In this document: positions 26,043 to 36,309 of the stretch, one piece after another | Layout of the letters: every line of letters starts with the position of its first letter | How positions within the stretch are numbered: position 1 is the first letter of the stretch | Source: Panonychus citri | Lineage: Eukaryota; Arthropoda; Arachnida; Trombidiformes; Tetranychidae | Assembly (NCBI RefSeq): GCF_014898815.1 | Contig: NW_026515436.1 | Coordinates: 1-64,000, forward strand | DNA length: 64,000 nt | Direction of reading: 5' to 3' | The notes under the pieces: generated by a model | What the model saw: the letters and a program-made list of their open reading frames with translations, nothing else | The model's database searches: none | What the model was told of the DNA's origin: nothing | Program-made: the position numbers and the translations under genes

Positions 26043-26245
26043 CAGTCATGAAAAATGAGTTTCGAATGGTTTTTAATCATTCGCGCAACTTAGCTACTAA
26101 AATCAATTGATAATCTTTATCATCAGTGATAAGACTTAGATGATTTACTCATTGATTTTTCTTATCTTGATTGTTTAATCTATTAATTTTAGTCACTACC
26201 TGCGCGAATGATTAAAAACCATTCGAAACTCATTTTTCACGACTG
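26043..26245. mobile_element. 203-bp TA-flanked inverted-repeat element (mariner-type MITE)
   Basis: The ends start CAGTCATGAAAAATGAG and finish CTCATTTTTCACGACTG, with terminal inverted repeats of about 45 bp and a TA on both sides. The homologous place beside copy D (about 52285-52295) reads ATCAATATGTTTAATC with a single TA and no insert. This empty site fixes the boundaries and the TA target duplication, as expected of Tc1/mariner-derived elements. No coding capacity. Confidence 0.88.
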
Positions 26246-26674
26246 TATGTTTAATCTGAGTTATGGTGAGTTTTTTAGATAAGATTATCTAATCATCACT
26301 ACGATTAGACTACTTGTTGGTTATTTGAAAAGCTCAGTGGAAGCTACGGCAAAAAGTTAATGGAAAAGGTAAAGCTCGGTTATTTTTCGCAATCAGCTGA
26401 CAATTATCCAACGAGCTGATATTTAACCAACATTCACCAAGTTTAATTCGGTTTCTCAGTTAATTGAAAAGCCCTTTAAGTGGATAATTTTTATCTTCAA
26501 ACGTATGGTTTTATATTCAGTTGATGACAAAAAAAAGAGCTTCTTTGTGAATCTTAAGCGTTTAGGCTGAGAATTCATCTCCAAGCCATGCATACCCAAT
26601 AGTGTCAAAAGGGACTTGAAGCCGAGTTTTTCTTAATTATAAGCGCTGGTGATAATTACGGGGAAATGCGGTAA
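26246..26674. repeat. 5' flanking block shared by acyltransferase copies B and D
   Basis: This block aligns with 52290-52617 through shared words such as ATCATCACTACGATTAGACT, with an extra insertion of roughly 100 bp near 26370-26470. It shows that the copy B and copy D regions derive from a segmental duplication larger than the gene. Confidence 0.8.
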
Positions 26675-26900
26675 CCTATTGTATTTATAGACAGTTTACG
26701 AATTACAACAATCAACAGGGTAAGAGTAAAATAATGTAGGAGTTTATTTATCAACCCAACAATCAACTGATTATTGTTATTACTTATCTTTTTCTGGTAA
26801 TTAACTGCTTTTCCTTATTTTTCCTTAAACAATCAAACTGTTTTATTTGATTAAAACTGTTATTCAAATATCAATTGGTTTAAAACCATAATTATAATTG
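26675..26900. repeat. Dispersed repeat R1, copy 2 (diverged)
   Basis: Diverged match to 20527-20760, starting at CCTATTG and sharing ATTACAACAATCAACA and ATGTAGGAGTTTATTT, with internal deletions relative to copy 1. Confidence 0.7.
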
Positions 26901-27036
26901 AAATAGAGAATGAGATTAAAAAATCGATTTGAGAAAAAAAAGAGAAAAAGGTTGGACTCTTAATTTGATCATTGATTTCTCGAAAACGTTTGATTCAATT
27001 GTAACGGTTTTTTATAAATTAACAACAATGTGATCG

Positions 27037-27801
27037 ATGTCTAGACAAAATTTGAAAGGATTAACACAAAAAGTTAGTAAATTATTAGCCATGGACCAGA
27101 GTAGTTCAAGAAAAGTGTGTTCAACTTATTATTTTGATAATTGTGAATCAAAAAATAGAAATGAATTAGTAAATTCCGTGAATTTGGTGCCAAAAAATCA
27201 ACGGCCTAAAACTACTTTAACAAATTATGGTTAAAAAAGGAAAATGACCTGAACTCTAACCTTGAAAGGCCAAAAATCGTCGTTAACCGTCGAGAATTAA
27301 ACAAAATAATCAAAATGACGGAAAATAAAATTTTTCATGGTTATAGTGCTATTGGTCGGGCAATTAAGGTACCAGATAAAACAGCAGAAAAAATTCTATC
27401 TGATAATAATATCAAAGTTCGAGCTCGACGTACAATACCTAAAGTGAGTGACCAACAAGTCGAGCGTCAAAACGAAAGAATGCCTCTTCTCATTACGCAA
27501 AGCGAACTTTAGAAGTTCTAGATAGCGCTGGCATCGCATGTGTCAATAAGCTCGAAAAACCATCCGCAGTCCCTATGTTGAGGCCAATTGAAACTTTTTT
27601 TCTCATCTTAAGGCCAAAGTCTACGCTAACGGATGGAAGGCAAAAAACCAAGATGAACTCATAGCAAGAATAAATAATAAGCTGAAAACATTTGATAAGC
27701 ATTATTTTAATCGCTTGATGAAAAATATTGTCCCAAAAGTGACCTACTCATCAGAAAATGGAATTATGTCTCTCATAAAAACTTCAATGTTTAATCTTTA
27801 G
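27037..27801 (+). pseudogene. Tc1/mariner-like transposase relic
   Basis: Broken frames in series. 27315-27500 encodes a helix-turn-helix-like piece (GYSAIGRAIKVPDKTAEKIL). After a break, 27511-27801 reads a Tc1-like transposase C-terminus: AVPMLRPIETFF, then after one missing T in a T-run at about 27594-27601, LKAKVYANGWKAKNQDELIA. The RPIE.FF..LK.KVY.NGW pattern is characteristic of the region around the last catalytic residue of Tc1-family enzymes. The central catalytic core is missing, with stops and frameshifts, so it is dead. Confidence 0.6.
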
Positions 27802-27922
27802 ACTGATGTTATTTAATTTCTGGTAATTTTATCAATATTATCATATATCAAAGTAGCATCAATTTATCACTTCGAAATAACTTATAAGGTTTATTTAATT
27901 TTTTATGGCTATGGCCAGTATA

Positions 27923-28498
27923 CAGTGTGTTTCTAAAAAGCGTTACGGACTCTGAATCGCAATAACTTTTTTTCTAGCCAAGATATTTAAAAATAATTTT
28001 TAGATTCAAATTGTACATAGTCTAATTAGGTTTAAAACAACTTAAAAACTATTCTTATTTTTATCGTTAAAAATATTTTTTCATTCAAATGAAAATTGAT
28101 CTTCCATTAGGTTTTGGTTAATTATTCAACGAATTTTTTTATATTTTTTGTCATATTATTTGAAAGAAAATTTGAAGGCGATCAAAATGATGTGCTGGTA
28201 CTTATAGTTGAGCAACAAACCTGAGATAAATCGTAAAAAACAGAGAAAATCAGGAAAATCTTCACGATCGTCCCTATAGTGGGGAATGGTAACTAAAATC
28301 CTTTTTCCGTTTTGAAAAAAATCAATTTTCATTTGAATGAAAAAATATTTTTAACGATAAAAATAAGAATAGTTTTTAAGTTGTTTTAAACCTAATTAGA
28401 CTATGTACAATTTGAATCTAAAAACTATTTTAAAATATCTTGGCCAGAAAAAAAGTTATTGCGATTCAAAGTCCGTAACGCTTTTTAGAAACACACTG
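27923..28498. mobile_element. 576-bp element with long terminal inverted repeats, TA-flanked
   Basis: The ends CAGTGTGTTTCTAAAAAGCG and CGCTTTTTAGAAACACACTG are perfect inverses, and the inverted repeats continue for about 178 bp on each side (27923-28100 and 28320-28498) with few mismatches. TA flanks both ends. The interior carries no open frame. This is a non-autonomous Tc1/mariner-type or foldback element. Confidence 0.88.
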
Positions 28499-28536
28499 TA
28501 CCATTTTTACATGGAATAAATCAAGCCGAGGTTAAG

Positions 28537-28842
28537 GTGATAATTAAAGAACAGTTGGCTGATCTGACATCAGCCAAGGCTATTCTAATTGCCAAAAACA
28601 GCAATAAAACAATTAATGATTTGGTTGAACAAATATCAGCACTGGACAAGCTGTTCAATGAAGAAGCTCACAAAAATGAAGCCCTCCACAGGGAGAACAT
28701 GGAAATGAGAGAAATGCTGGAAATAAAAGAAGGACAGAAAGGAGAAGAAGAAATTTCATTCCTCACCTGGGTGATGAAGAAAATGAAACAAGAATTTTCA
28801 ATGAATACTGAAAAATTCAAGGAGAATCCACGAGGGTTGTAA
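28537..28842 (+). CDS. Hypothetical coiled-coil protein fragment
   Basis: Open frame of 101 codons starting MIIKEQLADLTSAKAILIAK, highly charged with heptad-like spacing (LVEQISALDKLFNEEAHKNE, RENMEMREMLEIKEG). It sits between transposon relics, and I do not recognise the family. It could be a piece of a mobile-element protein or a captured host exon. A frame of this length without low complexity is unusual for this DNA, but expression is unproven. Confidence 0.3.
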   Translation: MIIKEQLADLTSAKAILIAKNSNKTINDLVEQISALDKLFNEEAHKNEALHRENMEMREMLEIKEGQKGEEEISFLTWVMKKMKQEFSMNTEKFKENPRGL

Positions 28843-29163
28843 TCTCTGTGTAATTAAAATTCCATTCATTAATTGACAAAAAAGCTCATTTAATTTTGTT
28901 AATTTCCATTAATTAAACTTTCTCTTTTTTTAAATTTCGCGCAAAAAAAATTCAGGAAAAATTTGATTCACAACCCTCACTTTGATTCAGAAACCCCCTG
29001 ATCCAAAACCCTCAACATGATCCAAAGTCATCTTTTTATTAACTACTCCCCCTTGAAAAATTGTCCAACGAACCAAATTTGATTCGTTGTTATGAAGAAA
29101 AAGGTTCTTTCATTATAAAGTTTGGTTTCTTCAATCAGGAAACATTGTATCATTTATAAATAC

Positions 29164-29466
29164 CTTCCGGGAAAAGACAAATAGTTCTGTGGTTTTGCGA
29201 ATTCACCGCCCAGTATTCAATGAAATCGCCTTTCTTGAAACTCGAATCCACGCCGAAATCATTTCGTATTTTATAAATTAGTCCATTAGGTCTAAATTGA
29301 TGCTCTTTAATCCAAACAATGACAAATTTTACAAACTTATTAGCAAGGCATCCAAAGTACAAAATAAGAGCATCCATGACCGTGTAATGGTTACAAACAA
29401 CTAATATCTTGACCGATGGAGATGATAAATCAATTATTTCATTTGGATCAGGACCCAATCGATAAT
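29164..29466 (-). pseudogene. Orphan acyltransferase exon 2 (copy C)
   Basis: A single intact exon 2 equivalent, 303 bp, flanked by the usual acceptor (TTCTTAG) and donor (GTATTT). It reads DYRLGPDPNEIIDLSSPSVK, motif I NHYTVMD and motif III FPEG. No exon 1 or exon 3 is found on either side within 600 bp, so it cannot make an enzyme alone. The exon is mosaic: start like copy B, later part (KEHQFRPNGLIYKIRND) like copy A. Flanks are unrelated AT-rich DNA. Confidence 0.8.
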
Positions 29467-30019
29467 CTAAGAAACAATTGGTATTCAATATTCAAATTGA
29501 TTGAATAATCAACTTACTAAACATTTTGTACTTATTATTAATAATAATTAGTATTATTAATAATAGAAAGTAACTAATAATTGCAGATTTTTGTTTTCAT
29601 CAATTGAGTTGATAATTATTTTCATTGATCAACTTTTTCTTTATTGTTTATTTCAATCAAATAGTAAAAATAACTTACGGTAAGAGTAAGAAAAATACTC
29701 AAACAAAATAAACTCTCATCAAAAGTAAATAATAATAAAGGAAATGGAAGATTTTTTTCTCAGTAAACTATTAATAATAATAAACTTTGTTTATTGCAAT
29801 CATCATCATCATTAACTTCATCTTCATCATCTTGATGTATTTTTTTCATAGGTTCCAAGTAATATACTTGAACAATATAATAGTAATAATGAAGATTATG
29901 ATTAGAGTGAAAAAAAGACTCTGTAAGTTTTTTCTGTGAGTTATCATATATTAGTTGTGAAAATACCTACGCAAGTTTTGAAGAGGCCTGAAAGAGAGAT
30001 GAAGATGATGAGGATGAAA

Positions 30020-30050
<31 letters not shown>

Positions 30051-32827
30051 GAGAGAAAAAGATGATGATGATGATGATGAGAAGGAGGAGGAGGCCATGG
30101 AGAAGATGGAGAAGATTGAGAAAAAAAAATTCTGAACAAAGTTAAGGTTTTTAAGGGAGAAAAGAAAATGATTGATGGTTGAAAAGTTTCTCAAACAAAA
30201 CGTCGTCAAGATGAAGATGATGAAACTATCGACAGGTAGAGTATCTTCAAGATGATATATATTTGCTAATAAACTATGAATTTTTTGAAACATGGAGATG
30301 ATAATGAAGTTGATGATAAGTTTCAGGATAAATTAGGTGTTTCTTGGAAGAGATTTTCTTTTTTAACAATCAATGAGTTCAACTGGGTGATGAGGATGAG
30401 AAAAAGTCACTGAAAATATTATGTGGGAGACGATGAGGATGATGAACAATCTAGGAAACTATTTAAGATTTTAATAGATGGCATCAAACTGATGATGGTG
30501 ATGATGAGTGAAAATGATTTGATTAAGGCAATTTTTTACAATCAACATCCTTTGCAAATTTTTTTCCTCTTCCTCATCATCATCATCATCTTGACATGCT
30601 AATTACTGTCAATAGCTCCCATTGGGTTTAAAGGTATATAAATATATATTCATGTAGAAATGTCTAACAATTTCATCCTCATCTGAGACAACGAGAGGAT
30701 AAGGTGACAAGGAGGATGAAGATGGAGACACAATTAAGAAACATCAGTTTAAGATGACAAGTAAAGGTTGACATTTAATTAGCATCTTTAGGAGACTAAG
30801 ACAAAAAAAAAGAAGATGAAAAATAATATCATCATTAAATCTGAGAGATTCAAGATAATTATTAAGATAATGAGACATTGGATGTGTTAGATTTGGTGAC
30901 AAAAGATGATTATGATTAAGGTGAGATGATTAAAATTTATAATTAGAAAATTATTAACTATCAAATTGTTTCAATGAGTGTCTTACTTTCAATAGGTTTG
31001 ATTGATTGTTGTTAGTGGTCAGTTTAAAGTGGCTTTCTCACTAAGTTGGACATTAGTGTTAACCGTTACAGCTTAATTAATGGGTTAATTATATTGATCA
31101 CCTTGGACAATATCGTAATTGTTGATGTGGTTGATTAAATTTGATTATATACTAGCTGTGTATTAGATAATGTAAGTTAATTGTTATTGTAAAACTTATT
31201 GTTGTGATCAATACAAATTGTATTAGATTAGCTCTAGTTTCATTTTGAAATAATTAAGTTAATTACTTTGGATTAAGGGATTAATAATAATGGTGATCAA
31301 GAAAATGGGCCAAATCAAATCACCACCACCCTCGATTGTGATTAATAGATTGTGATTTAGTAATAATAATGATGAAAAGGCTAAATTTTGATTGTTACAA
31401 TTGATAAACTACAACGGGCTCAACAATTGAAAGTTAATAAACAATTTAGAAATGAGAAAACGAAACAATTAAATTTAATTTCAACCACTTTCAATGAAGG
31501 TTTCATTTTAAAATCCATTTACTTTTTTAAATTATATCAACTAATCAACAATGAATGAATAAAATATAATAACAATAACAATGACAATTATGATGATAAT
31601 AATAACAATCAACAATCAAGCAAACTAATCAACTAACTTTAACTGTCAATGAAAAAAATATAAGATTAGTTAATATTATTATATTGTGAACGATGATGAT
31701 GATTAGTAAATTGTAACAAAAACAAAATTTGTTAATATACCTTGGAAATGATTATGTTGATTACAATTGTTAACCCTGGTGATCTATTAATTTGATCATT
31801 CACTTCCCATTGATCAAAATTAATTGTTCAATCAATTGAATTTAAAAATGAAAAACTATTACAATTGAATTAAAAGTAATTGTTATCGTAATGGAAACAA
31901 AGTTTTCATTCAAATGTTTCCAGGTAACAAACAACTAATAACAATCTTTGACTGTTGATTGAATCTCATTGATTGTTCAGGGAAAGTTAATGATGATTAA
32001 GATGATGATGATGATGATGATGATGCAGAAGAAGGAGGAGAAGATGAGGATGAGGATGATAAATGAAAGTTAAGAAAAAAAAATTTTCCCTTACAAGTGA
32101 AAGTGTTTCATCAGCCCAATGGACTCACCTTGATGATAATTTTCAAGATCAGATTTAAGATACAAGGTGATTAACTAAATAATGATAATGATGTTCAATC
32201 AAAGTTAATTAGACATTTATTTTGTTTTGTTTTTCCCTATTTATCAAGATAATTGATCAACCCAAAGTTAATCATCATGATAATCATAATGGTGATGATT
32301 ATAATCAGTTATGAATTTCAATCCAGTTTTGTCTTTTCAGATTCTCATTCAGATTATTATTATTGTTAACTACTGATATTAATCTTGATTAAACTGGTTT
32401 TCTGATTGATTAATTTAATCATTTTAAAACAAAACAATGATATTAAATGGGATGAAATCAACTATTTGATTAAATCATTTCATTTCAAACAGTTACAAAC
32501 ATATTATCATTAATAACACATAACAAAATAACATATCATTAGATTAGTTGATTACACTTTCTGTTTAATTGTTATCAATGATTAACTTTTACTGCTCTTA
32601 ATCATATTTATTGATTGTTATTGTAACAATCAGGAAACTTTTTGTTTCTCATAATTATATATCTACCTAATTGTAATGGTCAATTTTAATGATAACAATT
32701 TAACCTTTAAGGGTCAGATTATTGTTAATTGTTCTGGATTTGGATTAATTTTCAGTTACTCTAATTAATTGATTGTTGTTGCAATTATTTGAAGGAATGA
32801 TAAATATTGAACTTAATCAAAGTTGCA

Positions 32828-33034
32828 TTAAAGTTTTTTAATTGTATGAACCGCACGTCCTAGGATATTAAAAGCTTTGAATACTCTGTTTAACCTAAGG
32901 TACAAATAACGGTTGTTCCGTAATAAGAAATTCGTATGGAAAAAGAGCATGAAATAAATATAATAAGATTTTAAATCGAAATGATAATTACTCTCGATCT
33001 TTAGATCGCAGGCCTCAATTGTTTTGATTAATTG
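32828..33034 (-). other. Sequence-complex island with an unidentified open frame
   Basis: Within monotonous AT-rich DNA, this about 200-bp block is less repetitive and stays open for 68 codons on the minus strand, ending FNILGRAVHTIKKL before a stop. The frame holds IESNYHFDLKSYY and LLRNNRYLYLRLNRVFKAF. No family recognised; it may be a transposon remnant or an isolated exon. Confidence 0.25.
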
Positions 33035-34069
33035 TTACACTTTCTTTTGTATATTAATATGTATAAGTGAGGAAAATGAATCCAATGTAACATTTATGAG
33101 AACCAGTTAATTGCTATCAATAGATTTAGATCATGAGAGTTAAATTGTTGATTATCTTTTAATCAAACTTGTATTTATGTACTTTTCTTGTTAATTAATC
33201 AACTTTTATTGATTGTATCTTGATTTAGTCATTTATAATCATAACTTACAATAAAAAAAAAGTTAAGCTCATTATGTTTTCACATCGTTATCATTATCAT
33301 TTGAATATCTAATCATTAGTTTATTAAATCATGAATATTATCAGTAAATCATGATGGGAAATTTAAATTGTTGCAACAATATTCTGATTATGAAAGAGTG
33401 GAAACATTAATTGTAAAATCAAATAAGTGATTAATTTGCATATATAACAGTCATTGATCTTGTTAGCTGATTGTTGAACAATAAAAAAAAATGATCTCAA
33501 CTCTTGACCAACACAGATTCATGCAAAGTTAATCATGATCGATAAAATCTGATAACAATCAACTAACAATTAAGTCTAATGATGAAAGTAAAATTAACCG
33601 GAAGAAAGAGACAATATGAGATTCATAAATCAACAATCAACTAAACAACAATTAAAATTGATTCAATCAAAAGTATCAACATGAAATATTATTATCAATA
33701 CAATGATAACCTTAGATTAATATAAAGTCACAATCAGATTTATATTATTATAATATAAAGTTGTTTCTTATTTAAATTAAATTGTTTACACCAATTTAAA
33801 TGTTAGTTTAACAGTTAATAGTTGAAAATTAACTGATTTTTGTTTGATTAATATCAACTTGATTATATTATCACGACACACGAGTGATAAAATGATCAAC
33901 AGTCTCATTTGTATACCAACAGGAAAAAAAGTAAAAAAAAAGTAAAATTTATCATTGTGAATACATTGGAATCGCAGTTAACAATACAAGATGATTGTTG
34001 ATTGTTATGATTATGATTATGATATAATAATAAATTTTTATGACAATAATAGCAAGGGAACACAATAGG

Positions 34070-34104
34070 ACATTAGCACGTACTGTTACAACACGTGCTA
34101 ATGT
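34070..34104. other. Perfect 12-bp stem hairpin
   Basis: ACATTAGCACGT and its exact inverse ACGTGCTAATGT are separated by 11 bases. It could extrude as a cruciform or bind a dimeric factor; no further context. Confidence 0.6.
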
Positions 34105-35289
34105 GCTTAGACAGAGAGAGAGAGTCAGATTATAATGTCAACAATCAATGAGAATAACAATCAATGTCTCATTGATTAAATGACTGATATTTGATTGTGA
34201 TTATTTTGATTTGGTTGAATGAAAATTTCCCTCTGATTGTGTTAATATTTTGATTTCTCACACTCACACAGACAATAACAATTTAAACTGGATTAATGAT
34301 GTTTCTAGATTTAGATTAAGATTGTTAATAGTGAATGAATTTTTTTTATTTATATTTTCCTCCAGTCTATTTAAGTGTTAATAACGATTAAGCTAATGGT
34401 CAATTGTTGATTATAATGTCCTGACTTTTAACTTGACCTTTCGATTGGTGTATAAGATATTGTATTTGTTTTGATTCTGTTTTGATGATCAACTTTGATT
34501 GTCGTTGTTATCATTTGATTGTTAAGCATTTCCGTTTGTCTATCCAATCAACCGGTCACTTCCTGATTGATTAATATTGTAATTCGTATCTTATTGTTAC
34601 TATTAATTGGTTGATTAGGTTTGATTTGATTATTTTTTACTCTCTTTATGATAATCAGCTTTCAATTGTTGTCCATCAATTGTTTTCACAATTTTGTTTA
34701 TCTTTTCTTACTTTGATTACTTTTAAATCAACGATTAATGTTAATTGTCAATGTGCCAATGGGTTTGTTTATTTAAAGCGTTGGTGTCTGATTGTTGATT
34801 GTGTGATTTACTGTTTTAAATTTGGACAATCTATTTATGGGTCAGTGATGCTGAAGAAAAATTTTAAATTAGGTTAATCATGTTGCTCATTGATGATAAT
34901 ATATGAAATTTTTGATTGTCCGCCATAATCATTAGTAAATTGTTGTTTTACAATTTAAAGTCTTGTTACTTAGTTGAACAGTTATGATGAACAATTTATT
35001 TCTGATTGTTGAATCGTTTTTAGTTTAATTTTTTTCTCAAATTAATGTTAATCTTTTTGATTCAGTGAATTTAATGTTTCACCAACAATAATTAATGCTA
35101 ATTGTTTGACAATTAAATGGACAAATTGTATTATTATTAGGTGCTTAACAATTAACACAACAGATGAATGTACTTTCTTAGCAAAATTAAGAGGCTCACA
35201 TTTTTTGTGTTTATTTTGATTATTTAAATTATCGTATCCTTTTGATTTGATTTCCAATTGTAAGTTGATAGTTTTTTTAAAAATTAATT

Positions 35290-35420
35290 CATAGTTATAG
35301 TAACTCCTGCAATCCCATCTAACGATAAAACAATAACTAACTCGAGATTTCTGGTACCAGTGATGTGCTGCCATCTATTAGGAGATTTAGCAACTATAAG
35401 AGTTTCACCAAGTTTCAAGT
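35290..35420. repeat. Dispersed repeat R2, copy 1
   Basis: Matches 54826-54950 through shared words such as GTAACTCCTGCAA, CTCGAGATTTCTGGTA and CCATCTATTA. Short, non-coding; it brackets the FAS/acyltransferase D-E region. Confidence 0.6.
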
Positions 35421-35826
35421 TTCAGCTCTGTGTTACGAATAATCTTGAATTGATTTGGATAAAGTTGAATCAGATCAAGCATAAAATATACAAAGCTATC
35501 GTACAAATGATACATGGATGTATAACAAACGAAGGACGAACAAGCGATAAATTAGAAAGAATTATCTTCTTGGGTTTTGATTTGTTAGTTAAAAATGAGC
35601 CAGTTAATTGGAGCAACTAAAACAATCAAATTAACCAACTCGTAACCAACCAACAATATTATTCGTAAAAATCAGAATTAATCTCTGGATAGTTCAAAGT
35701 TTAATCAAATCATTTCTTCAGCTTTTTAACTTTTGAGCTTCAAAGTAAATTCATCTGAACAAACACGAACTATTTCCGAGTTGTGCACTTCCTTTTTTCA
35801 CTTTTACAGCTCATTAAATAGTAGAA

Positions 35827-36105
35827 TTGTTCCGATCTGAAATATTGATCGATCTCAACTTTCAGAAAATCGATCGCCTGAAAAACGACGATATAAATTC
35901 AAAACTCGGCAAACTGATTAATAAATTTTACTTAATTAAGAAATTAGACAGTGAAAATAGACAGTGTACAAAAGAAAGAGAAATTTTTCAACCTTTTTCG
36001 ACCGAGAAATTTGAATTTGAAAAATCGAAATCGATCGATTTATTAACACAAATTGATTGGATCGAAGGATCAACTGAAAATCTGAGATCAAAACATCTCT
36101 ATTAA
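35827..36105 (+). CDS. Hypothetical small ORF upstream of FAS
   Basis: 92-codon frame (MFRSEILIDLNFQKIDRLKN ... ENLRSKHLY) 204 bp ahead of the FAS start. It is not low complexity and its base composition resembles FAS coding sequence. It could be an upstream ORF in the FAS 5' UTR, a separate small gene, or chance. No domain recognised and no splice link to FAS needed, since the FAS N-terminus looks complete. Confidence 0.3.
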   Translation: MFRSEILIDLNFQKIDRLKNDDINSKLGKLINKFYLIKKLDSENRQCTKEREIFQPFSTEKFEFEKSKSIDLLTQIDWIEGSTENLRSKHLY

Positions 36106-36309
36106 ATAGTGTGCCTAAAGATGATAATCTAAAGGGAGTTCAAAATTTATAATTTGATGATTACGTTTCATTTAGTCTTGATTTTTTCATATCTAAACAG
36201 AAATAATTTTAATGAGCTAATTGTAAACTCATCTTTTCGTCACTTAATTTTCTGTCACATTTTCAATCGTTCTAATATTTAGCTTTCGTTCCAGTTCAAC
36301 GCAAAAATC

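Larger units (their letters stand above)
29489..35289. other. Long non-coding stretch between acyltransferase C and FAS
   Basis: AT-rich DNA with GA tracts (30020-30058) and GAT/ATG triplets (30060-30080, 32000-32025). No gene can be supported. Two small items are listed separately: a hairpin at 34070-34104 and a sequence-complex island at 32828-33034. Confidence 0.55.

Noticed and set aside
29936..30293. Arg/Glu- or Ser/His-rich frames on both strands
   Set aside because: Encoded by GA and GAT simple repeats; a symmetrical set of frames on both strands is typical of microsatellites.
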